From: Candidatus Hydrogenedentota bacterium
Lineage (GTDB): Bacteria; Hydrogenedentota; Hydrogenedentia; Hydrogenedentales; SLHB01
Direction of reading: 5' to 3'
NCBI GenBank assembly: GCA_023384315.1
Contig: JAHDWY010000224.1
Coordinates: forward strand, 1 to 7,312
Length of the DNA stretch: 7,312 bases
Shown here piece by piece: positions 1 to 6,025 of this stretch. Under the pieces are notes generated by a model. That model was not told the origin of the DNA and did not search any database. It saw only the letters and a program-made list of their open reading frames with translations. How positions within the stretch are numbered: the stretch's first letter is position 1; every line of letters starts with the position of its first letter. The translations under genes were made by a program, and so were the position numbers.

Positions 1-372
1 CCCTGGACCGAGGGCATGTTTCGCGACGAGATCCGGAATAACTTCTCCCGGTTCTTCGTGGCCATGCTCGACAAAGTGCTTGTGGGATACGGCGGATTCT
101 GGCTGGTGGTCGATGAGGCACACATCACCAGCGTCACTGTGCGCGACATTTACCGAGGACGCGGATTCGGGCGCAGGCTCGTGGAACATCTCCTCCAAGA
201 GGCCGAAGACGCGGGCGCACGGATTGCAACCCTGGAGGTTCGCGTGTCAAATCTTCGGGCGCGGAATCTGTACCTCCAGTACGGATTTCGCCCCGTCGGA
301 CTGCGGAAGAACTATTATCCCAAGAGCAACGAGGACGCTATCGTCATGCTCAAAGAGTTGCACACTGAATAG
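1..372 (+). CDS. rimI: Ribosomal protein S18-alanine N-acetyltransferase RimI, 5'-truncated by the window edge
   Basis: GNAT-fold enzyme that transfers acetyl from acetyl-CoA to the N-terminal alanine of ribosomal protein S18 in the cytoplasm. The reading frame is open from base 1 (PWTEGMF...) and gives 123 residues; RimI is usually about 150, so roughly 25 N-terminal residues lie upstream. The ATG at base 16 is internal: the PWTE stretch before it is a normal part of RimI. Visible marks, numbered from the first window codon, are the acetyl-CoA loop RGRGFG at 52-57, LEVRVSN at 78-84, LYLQYGF at 90-96 and the RKNYY...EDAIVM ending typical of RimI. Glu79 and Tyr91 have the same 12-residue spacing as the catalytic pair Glu103/Tyr115 of enterobacterial RimI. 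The stop is TAG at 370-372, 41 bases before the next gene on the same strand. A generic GNAT is the alternative, but the RimI signature is good. Confidence 0.88.
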   Translation, partial: PWTEGMFRDEIRNNFSRFFVAMLDKVLVGYGGFWLVVDEAHITSVTVRDIYRGRGFGRRLVEHLLQEAEDAGARIATLEVRVSNLRARNLYLQYGFRPVGLRKNYYPKSNEDAIVMLKELHTE

Positions 373-413
373 AGGCATTCGCACTCGCGGGCCTTTCCGG
401 GCCGCGTCTTGAG

Positions 414-3038
414 ATGTCAAACGATTTGGAGCCTATGAGCACACCACAGCGGGAGGACGAAGGCAACTTCGCGCGGCTGCAAACCGCCGGCGTGCCTTTG
501 GGCGGAGTCGGCGCGGGATGCGTGGAGTTGGGCCGGGACGGCCGTTTCCGCAACATCACCATCAACAACAACCGCAGCGCCGCGAGCCGGATCGAACTGT
601 CGCCGGGTTCCTTCTTCGCCGTGCGGGCCGCGCGCCGGGGGAAGGTGAGCGTTCGCATCCTCCAACCCGACTCGAGTCTGCCGTTCCACGACGCGGGAGT
701 CGTGGCGCCCTACACGGCCATGGAGCAACTCGGGTGGCGCGGTCTGTATCCCGCCTCGCACTACCGGCTCGAAGAGAAGTTGTTTCCCTTGCGGGTGAAT
801 TGGAGCGCCATGACGCCGATCATCCCGTACGACCACGAAGCGTCGACCTTGCCGCTCGCGTTCATTTCCATGTACGTGCACAACCCCACGGATTTTCCCT
901 ACGACGTGTCCGTCCTGTTCAATTGGGAGAACCTTTGCGGGTGCGCGCGCGATCAGTTTCCGGAGCGGCGCGGGCCGATCCGGCCAGTGGTCGTCATCAG
1001 CGAACACGACTCGGAACAGTACCGCATGCAGGAAGGCGCCGAGGAAGACGAGAAGCGGCCGCGTTTGGCCGGTTTGGAGTTTGGCTTCCGGGGCGAGGTG
1101 CGGAACAATACGGAAGGCAACTACTGCATCGTCTCGAAACAGCAACAGGAAGTCCAAACCACGATTATGGGGTGGAACGAGCGCGATCCGCGCGAACTGC
1201 TGGTGCTGTGGAACCAGTTTCACGACGTGGGACAGCTTGGCAACAAGATCTCCCGGAGTCAGGAGAGTCACTCGGGCGCATTGTGCAACGCGTTTACGCT
1301 GCCCGCGCAAAAGGGCCGAAGCCTCGTGTTTGTCCTCGCCTGGCACTGTCCCCGCCACGAAGTCCACGGGCAGGACCTTGGCCATGGGTATGCGAATCAC
1401 TTCCCGAATGCCGTGTCGGTCGCGACCCAGGCGTTGACGTACTACCGCTACTACTTCAAGGCCGTTGAAGACTGGCAGAGCCGGATCCTGACCTCGTCCA
1501 TGCCGCGATGGTTCAGCAAGATGCTGATCAATAACAACTACGTGTTTTCCACGAACGCGCTGTTTACGAGCGGGAACGCGTTTACCATGATGGAATCCCT
1601 GGACGATCCCGTGACCGGGTCGTTGGATCGCCGATTCTACGGCTCCCTCGGCTCGACCTTGTTCTTTCCCAATTTCGATGAAGGCGAACTGGCCCTGTTC
1701 GGGAAACTGAGAGACGAAACCGATCCCGGACAAATCTACCGGAACCTCGGCGTCGAGTGCCTCCACGAGCCTAACCACGGACGCACGGACAAACTCGTCG
1801 ATGTGAACGTCAAATTCGTGTTGATGGTCTATCGCAACTACATTATGACCGGCAAGCGATTCATCCTGGATCACATCTACCCCCGTGCGCGAAAGGCGAT
1901 GGAACGGGTCCTGGAATGCGATAACGACGGCGATGGACTGCCCGAGCAGGAAGGCAGATCGACTACCAACGATCGGTGGGCCGTGAAAGGGGTGTGCAGC
2001 TACACGTGCAGCCTGTGGATCGCGGCCATTCGTGCCTACGCCCGGTTGGCCCGCCGGCTCAACCACAAGGACGAAGCGAAGAAGTACGAAGACTTGCTGG
2101 TGAAGGCCCTGAAGAGCTTTGACGACAAACTCTGGGACGAAGAGAACGGCTATTACCGGCTTTGGGCGTCGGAGGACCCGGGCGACGATCCCGGCAACAT
2201 GGCCGGCGCGTGTCACACGGGGCAGTTGGCCGGCCAGTGGTACGCCGACTTCCTGTGCCTGGGGCAGTTGTTCCCGCCGGAGAAGGTCAAGCGCGCGCTC
2301 GCCGCGTTGTGCAAGCTGAACGATAGCCCCCAAGGTGTCGCGCGGGCCAAACTGCCGGACGGCAGCGCCTGCGAGAATCCGGCATCGCTCAATCTCGATC
2401 CCGAAGCCGGTACCGCGTGGCCCGGCCTCGACACCGGTCAATTCGCCAGTCTCCTGATTTGTCATGGATATGCCGACCGCGGCCTTTTCGCGGTGCAAAA
2501 GATTTACAAGAACGTTCATGGCCGGCGGGGCCGCGTGTTCAATCAACCCCTGGAATGGGACCTCGAGTCGAACGATGCGTGCGGGCCCGGCATCGACCGG
2601 CACATGACGTCGCCCTCGATCTGGCATGTGCTCTACGCCATGGAAGGATTCCTCCTCAACGTGCCGGATGGTGCGCTGTGGCTGCGGCCCAATCTTCCAA
2701 AAGGCGTGCATCAACTGAGCGCCCCGTTGTTCACGCCCATCTGTTTCGGCTGGGTGAAATACCGGGAGGACGACGAGAAGGGCTACCGCCAGGTCGTGCA
2801 TCTGTCGTTCGACAGCCCCGTGACGCTCAAGACCATCGTCCTGTGCGTGCCCGATGAAGTCGAGGACGTCCAAGTCACGTGCGAAAGCAACGAAGGTATA
2901 GAGCAGGTCGAACACATTTTCGGTTACGACGGCCGCGAACGGCTCATGGAGATCATGCCAAAGCGGCCCATACTTGTTGGCAACCTGCTCAAGTTGAGCG
3001 TCCATCAGATCAAGGGAAAGCGATTCCAGTTCGCATGA
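414..3038 (+). CDS. GH116 (GBA2/DUF608-type) glycoside hydrolase, probably a cytoplasmic beta-glycosidase
   Basis: 874 residues with no signal peptide. The N-terminal beta-sandwich domain (GBA2_N type) begins with GVPLGGVGAGCVELG near residues 26-40. The (alpha/alpha)6 catalytic domain runs from about 365 to 750, marked by DNDGDGLPE, TTNDRW and VNVKFVLMVYRNY. Aligned by eye with remembered human GBA2 and Thermoanaerobacterium TxGH116, Glu394 matches the nucleophile and Asp520 the acid/base. Asp405, His451, Thr518, Glu714 and Arg729 match sugar-binding positions, and the 11-residue (394-405) and 15-residue (714-729) spacings are identical to TxGH116. The enzyme should therefore be active with retaining chemistry; glucoside, xyloside or other specificity cannot be read from this. 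About 125 residues after 750 form a beta-rich C-terminal extension that GBA2 lacks. ATG 414 has only a weak GAG before it; ATG 435 (GGAG at 428-431, 3-base spacer) is the other possible start. The gene lies between rimI and coaE on the same strand. Confidence 0.85.
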   Translation: MSNDLEPMSTPQREDEGNFARLQTAGVPLGGVGAGCVELGRDGRFRNITINNNRSAASRIELSPGSFFAVRAARRGKVSVRILQPDSSLPFHDAGVVAPYTAMEQLGWRGLYPASHYRLEEKLFPLRVNWSAMTPIIPYDHEASTLPLAFISMYVHNPTDFPYDVSVLFNWENLCGCARDQFPERRGPIRPVVVISEHDSEQYRMQEGAEEDEKRPRLAGLEFGFRGEVRNNTEGNYCIVSKQQQEVQTTIMGWNERDPRELLVLWNQFHDVGQLGNKISRSQESHSGALCNAFTLPAQKGRSLVFVLAWHCPRHEVHGQDLGHGYANHFPNAVSVATQALTYYRYYFKAVEDWQSRILTSSMPRWFSKMLINNNYVFSTNALFTSGNAFTMMESLDDPVTGSLDRRFYGSLGSTLFFPNFDEGELALFGKLRDETDPGQIYRNLGVECLHEPNHGRTDKLVDVNVKFVLMVYRNYIMTGKRFILDHIYPRARKAMERVLECDNDGDGLPEQEGRSTTNDRWAVKGVCSYTCSLWIAAIRAYARLARRLNHKDEAKKYEDLLVKALKSFDDKLWDEENGYYRLWASEDPGDDPGNMAGACHTGQLAGQWYADFLCLGQLFPPEKVKRALAALCKLNDSPQGVARAKLPDGSACENPASLNLDPEAGTAWPGLDTGQFASLLICHGYADRGLFAVQKIYKNVHGRRGRVFNQPLEWDLESNDACGPGIDRHMTSPSIWHVLYAMEGFLLNVPDGALWLRPNLPKGVHQLSAPLFTPICFGWVKYREDDEKGYRQVVHLSFDSPVTLKTIVLCVPDEVEDVQVTCESNEGIEQVEHIFGYDGRERLMEIMPKRPILVGNLLKLSVHQIKGKRFQFA

Positions 3039-3057
3039 TTGCAGCCGGTCCGACAGT

Positions 3058-3061
3058 GGAG
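3058..3061 (+). promoter_or_regulatory. Shine-Dalgarno site that fixes the TTG start of coaE
   Basis: GGAG sits 8 bases before TTG at 3070, the usual spacing. No ATG or GTG nearby would keep the whole P-loop N-terminus, so this site supports the TTG start. Confidence 0.65.
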
Positions 3062-3069
3062 ATCCGCCA

Positions 3070-3672
3070 TTGAGAATCTACGGGTTGACGGGTGGGACCG
3101 GTAGCGGAAAATCCGAGGCCGGCCGCATGTTTCGCGAGCGCGGGCTCCCGGTGCTGGATGCAGACGCGATCGGTCATGAACTGGTCGAGCCCGGCGGAGC
3201 CGCGGTTGGCCGCGTAATCGAAGCGTTTGGAAATGGCATCCTCACGGATGGTCACATCAACCGCGAGAAACTTGGCGCCCTCGTATTCCGGGACGCGGAG
3301 GCTCGTCAAAAACTCAATGCGATCATCCATCCCGAGATTCGCCAGGAAATTGCCCGGCGCTGCGGCGAGCTGATTCAGGACGGGCATGAGATCATCCTCA
3401 TCGATGCGGCGCTGATCGCCGAGAACGGCCAGCTCGACGAGTTTATGGCGGGGCTGATTGTGGTAACCTGTCCGGAAGAGATTCGGGTAAAACGGCTCGT
3501 GCAACATCGCGGGATAACCGAGGACGAGGCGCGCCGCCGGATCGCCGCCCAGACGCCTCCCGAGAAAAAGATCCCTTTGGCGGATTGGGTGATAGAAAAT
3601 TCAGGTACAATAGAAGTGTTGGAGGCTCAAGTGGACCGGGTCTCGGAGGAACTGCAAGGACATGGCGGATAA
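3070..3672 (+). CDS. coaE: Dephospho-CoA kinase
   Basis: Catalyses the last step of coenzyme A synthesis, ATP-dependent phosphorylation of the ribose 3'-OH of dephospho-CoA, in the cytoplasm. It has 200 residues, the normal length for CoaE. Visible marks are the Walker A loop GGTGSGKS at 8-15, the DAD motif at 30-32 that contacts substrate and metal, INREKLGALVF around 63-73, IIHPEIR at 85-91, and the late block of lid-type sequence, AQ at 160-161 and ADWVIENSG at 171-179. The family's PLL-x-E motif is changed to ALIAEN at 114-119; the Glu-Asn is kept, so I expect an active enzyme. Start is TTG with GGAG 8 bases upstream. It lies 31 bases after the GH116 gene, and its last 11 bases overlap the next gene, which suggests translational coupling. 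Confidence 0.93.
   Translation: MRIYGLTGGTGSGKSEAGRMFRERGLPVLDADAIGHELVEPGGAAVGRVIEAFGNGILTDGHINREKLGALVFRDAEARQKLNAIIHPEIRQEIARRCGELIQDGHEIILIDAALIAENGQLDEFMAGLIVVTCPEEIRVKRLVQHRGITEDEARRRIAAQTPPEKKIPLADWVIENSGTIEVLEAQVDRVSEELQGHGG
3645..3650 (+). promoter_or_regulatory. Shine-Dalgarno site of the zinc-ribbon gene, inside coaE
   Basis: GGAGGA lies within the last codons of coaE, 11 bases before ATG 3662. A second purine run, AAGGA at 3656-3660, is too close to the ATG to serve alone. This site supports a start that overlaps coaE. Confidence 0.5.
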
Positions 3673-4159
3673 GCAGACACGCTGCAAACGGTGCGGCAAG
3701 ATTGTCGCCGCGCAGGAAGAGACCCCCATCTGCGTACGATGCCGTGAAAAGTACCTCGAAGACGGCGCGCGGGTGCGCGAAGCCGTTGAACAGTGCGGAC
3801 TTAAGGCGCACGAAGACATCGCAGCCTTCGCTGGAGTCACGTTGGATGAGGTGGACATCCTGCTTAACGATCCGGTGATCATGAAGAAACGCGTTCTGGA
3901 GGAACGCGTCTGCAGCCGGTGCAAGGAACGGCCCGCGCAAAACCGTTCCGATTATTGCCTGGTCTGCAGGATGGAGTTGAACAAAGCCTTCGGCGATGCC
4001 GCCCGAACCCTGGCGCAGGTGATTGAACGAGAGATGGCCCACCGGCAGAAGGATGAAACCTCGCGTCCCACGAACGTCGCCGCTACCCTGGATCGAAAAC
4101 GGGGCAGGGCGACCATTTCCAAGATCGACCCCACCCCGCGTGGACGCTATTCGCAGTAA
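3662..4159 (+). CDS. Double zinc-ribbon protein of unknown function
   Basis: I do not recognise a named family over the full 165 residues. Two four-cysteine clusters are clear: Cys8/Cys11/Cys24/Cys27 (CKRC...CVRC) and Cys84/Cys87/Cys99/Cys102 (CSRC...CLVC), each the pattern of a small zinc ribbon. Between them, residues 36-80 are predicted helical, with HEDIAAFAGVTLDEVDILLND resembling a small helix-turn-helix. A ribbon followed by such a helical block recalls the YvyF-type flagellar-operon proteins of Firmicutes, but that resemblance covers only the first half. After the second ribbon there is an amphipathic helix (about 103-130) and a basic, probably disordered tail (KRGRATISK...PRGRYSQ). 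There is no signal peptide or membrane segment. It overlaps coaE by 11 bases and is the last + strand gene before a convergent neighbour. A nucleic-acid-binding or regulatory adaptor role is a guess. Confidence 0.8.
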   Translation: MADKQTRCKRCGKIVAAQEETPICVRCREKYLEDGARVREAVEQCGLKAHEDIAAFAGVTLDEVDILLNDPVIMKKRVLEERVCSRCKERPAQNRSDYCLVCRMELNKAFGDAARTLAQVIEREMAHRQKDETSRPTNVAATLDRKRGRATISKIDPTPRGRYSQ

Positions 4160-4228
4160 CTGCCTTTTCGGCTGATAGAAGCATCCGCCGTGCCGCTCCG
4201 CGTGATCAGGATGCGGACGGGAGACAAC

Positions 4229-4903
4229 TCATTCCTTCCCCGAGGAAAGTTCCTTGATTTCGATGTCTTTGAACCGGACTTCCATTTCGGGTCCGGCGTG
4301 AAGTTGGAGAGCGATGATGCCCTTCTTCGCGCCTTCCGGATCCACGATGTCGCAGGTCGTGTGGCCGTTCAAGACGAGGGTGATCTGGTCACCTTTGCAG
4401 GTGATTTCGTACTGGTTCCAGTCGTCTTTCTTGACCCAGGTCTGGGTTTCGGCCTGCTGCTCCGGCGACATGGCCTTCCAATAGTCCATGATGCCGCGCT
4501 TCTTCTCTTCATACAGCATGCCGAAATAGGTGGCTTCCGCGATGTCGGCCTGATAACCCGCCGCGACATAGTCCGGATGCTGTTCGCTGCGGAACTGAAT
4601 CCCGCTGTTGTGATTGCGGAGCTTCACTTTCGCGCGCAACACGAAGTCGCTGTACTCCTTTTTCGTCGACAGGAAGGTGTTGTGCTCAATGGTCACACCG
4701 TCCGTCGATCCGACGATCTCGCCGTTCTCCACTTTCCAGAGACGCGGGTCGCCATCCCAGCCGGTCAGGTCTTCGCCGTTGAACAACGGTACGAATCCTT
4801 CCTCCTCCGCGTGCGCGGCCGGCGCCAGGAAGAGGAGTGATGCCATCGCCGCCAACGCGATGATGGCGTGCCCATAGGTCCGTGCAGTCTTACGCATTCT
4901 CAT
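4229..4903 (-). CDS. Secreted DUF1080 / 3-keto-disaccharide hydrolase family protein
   Basis: 224 residues. The N-terminus is a Sec signal peptide: basic MRMRK start, hydrophobic core about 12-28, probable cleavage after AHA at residue 32. The mature protein is a single PF06439 domain of concanavalin-like jelly-roll type, opening with FVPLFNGEDLTGW at 37-49. It continues with WKVENGEIVG, SDFVLRAKVKL and SGIQFRSE, and ends with the family hallmark KGIIALQLHAGPEMEVRFKDIEI at about 194-216. Members of this family hydrolyse or eliminate glycosides already oxidised at C3; others are untested. It should act outside the cytoplasmic membrane. I chose ATG 4903 because GGAG (4910-4913) lies 6 bases upstream. 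The in-frame TTG at 4915 overlaps that GGAG and adds only four residues. The gene diverges from the epimerase-type gene at 5092, which suggests shared control. Confidence 0.88.
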   Translation of the reverse strand: MRMRKTARTYGHAIIALAAMASLLFLAPAAHAEEEGFVPLFNGEDLTGWDGDPRLWKVENGEIVGSTDGVTIEHNTFLSTKKEYSDFVLRAKVKLRNHNSGIQFRSEQHPDYVAAGYQADIAEATYFGMLYEEKKRGIMDYWKAMSPEQQAETQTWVKKDDWNQYEITCKGDQITLVLNGHTTCDIVDPEGAKKGIIALQLHAGPEMEVRFKDIEIKELSSGKE

Positions 4904-4909
4904 GAATGT

Positions 4910-4913
4910 CTCC
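4910..4913 (-). promoter_or_regulatory. Shine-Dalgarno site that decides the DUF1080 start
   Basis: Read on the - strand this is GGAG, 6 bases before ATG 4903. It favours that ATG over the upstream in-frame TTG at 4915, which would include the site within the coding region. Confidence 0.6.
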
Positions 4914-4936
4914 AAAGTTATCGGCCGTTACGACCG

Positions 4937-4971
4937 ATTCCGCGAGTGCCGTTTCGCCTGCCCCGCGGAAT
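4937..4971. repeat. 8-bp inverted repeat in the divergent intergenic region
   Basis: ATTCCGCG at 4937-4944 and CGCGGAAT at 4964-4971 are perfect inverted repeats separated by 19 bases. They lie in the likely leader of the DUF1080 gene and touch the possible -35 of the epimerase-type gene. They could be operator half-sites or a weak hairpin; an 8-bp GC-rich match may also be chance. Confidence 0.3.
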
Positions 4972-5000
4972 TGTGCGTTCACCAGCGGAGGTGTCATAAT
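4971..5000 (+). promoter_or_regulatory. Candidate promoter for the sugar epimerase gene, in the divergent region 4904-5091
   Basis: TTGTGC (4971-4976) and CATAAT (4995-5000) are spaced by 18 bases; the -10 matches the consensus at 5 of 6 positions but the -35 at only 3 of 6. The stretch 4994-5010 is the only A/T-rich island in this GC-rich 188-base gap. Transcription would start near 5007, leaving a leader of about 85 bases. On the opposite strand the same island (TTTAGATTATGA) could serve the DUF1080 gene, so the area may be a two-way promoter. No known operator or riboswitch is recognisable. Confidence 0.35.
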
Positions 5001-5075
5001 CTAAAGCATTCTCACCGCCCGAGTCCAACGCAGGTCGGGGCGGCGAAGCGGGGAACTGCGAACCTAGACCGTATC

Positions 5076-5084
5076 GAGGGAGGA
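5076..5084 (+). promoter_or_regulatory. Strong Shine-Dalgarno site that fixes the GTG start of the epimerase gene
   Basis: GAGGGAGGA lies 7 bases before GTG 5092. The protein from this GTG begins MKVGMNLLLW, exactly where tagatose-3-epimerase family proteins begin, so site and homology agree. Confidence 0.75.
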
Positions 5085-5091
5085 CAGTGCT

Positions 5092-5934
5092 GTGAAAGTT
5101 GGAATGAATCTGTTGCTCTGGACGGCAGCGGCGAATGAGTCGCACGTGCCGTTGTTGAAAGACATCAAGAGTTGGGGATTCGACGGCGTCGAACTCCCCA
5201 TGTTCGCGCTGGACGGGTCGCCCTGGAAAGACCTCAGCAAAGCACTCGATGATATCGGACTCGGCCGCACGGTCGTCGCGGTGCTTCCCGGCGATACCAA
5301 CCTCATCGGCGAGAACGCGGCGGAACGCCAGGCTGCCCTGGATTTCATCAAGGGCTGCGTGGACAAGTCCGTCGAGCTGGGCGCGGAAACGGTCGCCGGC
5401 CCCATCTATTCGCCCGTTGGACGATTGGTGGGACGCGGCCCGACGGATCAGGAGAAGGATTGGGCAGTGGAAGGACTGAAGGCGGCGGCTAAGCATGCGG
5501 AAGGCAGCGGCGTCGCGCTGTCGGTGGAACCGCTCAACCGCTTTGAAACCTACTTCCTGAACGCGGAAGCCGACGCGGTCGAACTCATAAAGCGCATCGA
5601 CAGCAAAGCCGCCGGGATCTTGTACGACACGTTTCACGCGAACATAGAGGAAAAAGGCGTCGCCGACGCCATTAAGACCGGCGGGAACCTGATCAACCAC
5701 GTTCACATTTCCGCCAATGACCGTGCAACGCCGGGCGAAGATCATGTCCATTGGGCCGATACGTTCGCCACATTGAAATCCATCGGATACGACGGCTGGC
5801 TGACCATCGAAGCTTTCGGCGCGTGGCTTCCCGAACTCACCGGCGCCACCTGCATCTGGCGCAAGATGGCCCCCAGCGAGGAACACGTCGCACGGAACGG
5901 ACTCAAGTTCATCAAGGAATCGTGGCTGGCGTAG
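5092..5934 (+). CDS. D-tagatose 3-epimerase-family sugar isomerase/epimerase (AP endonuclease 2-type TIM barrel)
   Basis: 280 residues, the normal length, with no signal peptide, so cytoplasmic. Family members interconvert ketoses at C3 (or act on related keto sugars) through a metal-bound enediolate. Visible motifs are the N-terminal strand GMNLLLW at 4-10, VEPLNRFETYF at 145-155, YDTFHANIEE at 178-187, HVHIS at 203-207 and GWLTIEAFG at 235-243. Glu146, Asp179, His182, His205, Arg211 and Glu240 match Glu152, Asp185, His188, His211, Arg217 and Glu246 of Pseudomonas cichorii D-tagatose 3-epimerase (remembered numbering) with a constant shift of six. The metal site and the catalytic Glu pair are therefore complete. 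The substrate cannot be read from this: D-tagatose, D-psicose and 3-keto glycosides are all possible. Start is GTG with a strong ribosome site. It diverges from the DUF1080 gene and converges on the dehydrogenase gene, with a hairpin between. Confidence 0.85.
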   Translation: MKVGMNLLLWTAAANESHVPLLKDIKSWGFDGVELPMFALDGSPWKDLSKALDDIGLGRTVVAVLPGDTNLIGENAAERQAALDFIKGCVDKSVELGAETVAGPIYSPVGRLVGRGPTDQEKDWAVEGLKAAAKHAEGSGVALSVEPLNRFETYFLNAEADAVELIKRIDSKAAGILYDTFHANIEEKGVADAIKTGGNLINHVHISANDRATPGEDHVHWADTFATLKSIGYDGWLTIEAFGAWLPELTGATCIWRKMAPSEEHVARNGLKFIKESWLA

Positions 5935-5971
5935 GTTAGCGAAGCTAAATTGAAAGTCTTTTGGAAGGGGT

Positions 5972-6009
5972 CCGGGGAAACCTTTTCTGCCTAGAAAAGG
6001 TTTCCCCGG
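5972..6009. terminator. Perfect 17-bp hairpin between convergent genes, probable two-way terminator
   Basis: The arms CCGGGGAAACCTTTTCT (5972-5988) and its exact reverse complement (5993-6009) flank the 4-base loop GCCT. The hairpin begins 37 bases after the epimerase stop and ends 16 bases before the dehydrogenase stop, the usual place for a shared terminator. A pure T run is missing on both sides (TTCTACTTCG follows on +), so it is not a textbook rho-independent terminator; it may equally block 3' exonucleases. Confidence 0.7.
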
Positions 6010-6025
6010 TTCTACTTCGTCGTTC

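Noticed and set aside
386..406. A possible hairpin between rimI and the GH116 gene
   Set aside because: The stem is 5 bp plus 2 bp with a G/G mismatch between them and is followed only by TCTT. That is too weak to call a terminator in GC-rich sequence, and it would split genes that look co-transcribed.
2397..2417. Suspected loss of GH116 sugar-binding residues at the GTAWPGL segment (residues 666-672)
   Set aside because: I first aligned this segment with the Glu777 region of TxGH116, but the 15-residue Glu777-Arg792 spacing fits Glu714-Arg729 instead. Both residues are present, so there is no evidence of a degraded site.
417..3005. An 862-codon open frame on the - strand opposite nearly the whole GH116 gene
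   Set aside because: Its codons lie exactly back-to-back with the GH116 codons, so a stop would require TTA, CTA or TCA in the sense gene. These are rare in GC-rich coding sequence. The translation resembles no family, while the + strand product is a clear GH116 protein.
4160..4228. Search for a terminator between the convergent zinc-ribbon and DUF1080 genes
   Set aside because: Only a 6-bp inverted repeat (GCATCC at 4181-4186, GGATGC at 4209-4214) with a 22-base loop and no T run is present, so no terminator is called here.
4190..4840. A 216-codon open frame on the + strand opposite the DUF1080 gene
   Set aside because: It mirrors a clearly recognisable DUF1080 protein with signal peptide on the - strand, has no ribosome site and has no recognisable motif.
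4918..5886. A 322-codon open frame on the - strand opposite the epimerase gene
   Set aside because: The + strand product has all six family active-site residues and a strong ribosome site; the antisense frame has neither motif nor ribosome site.
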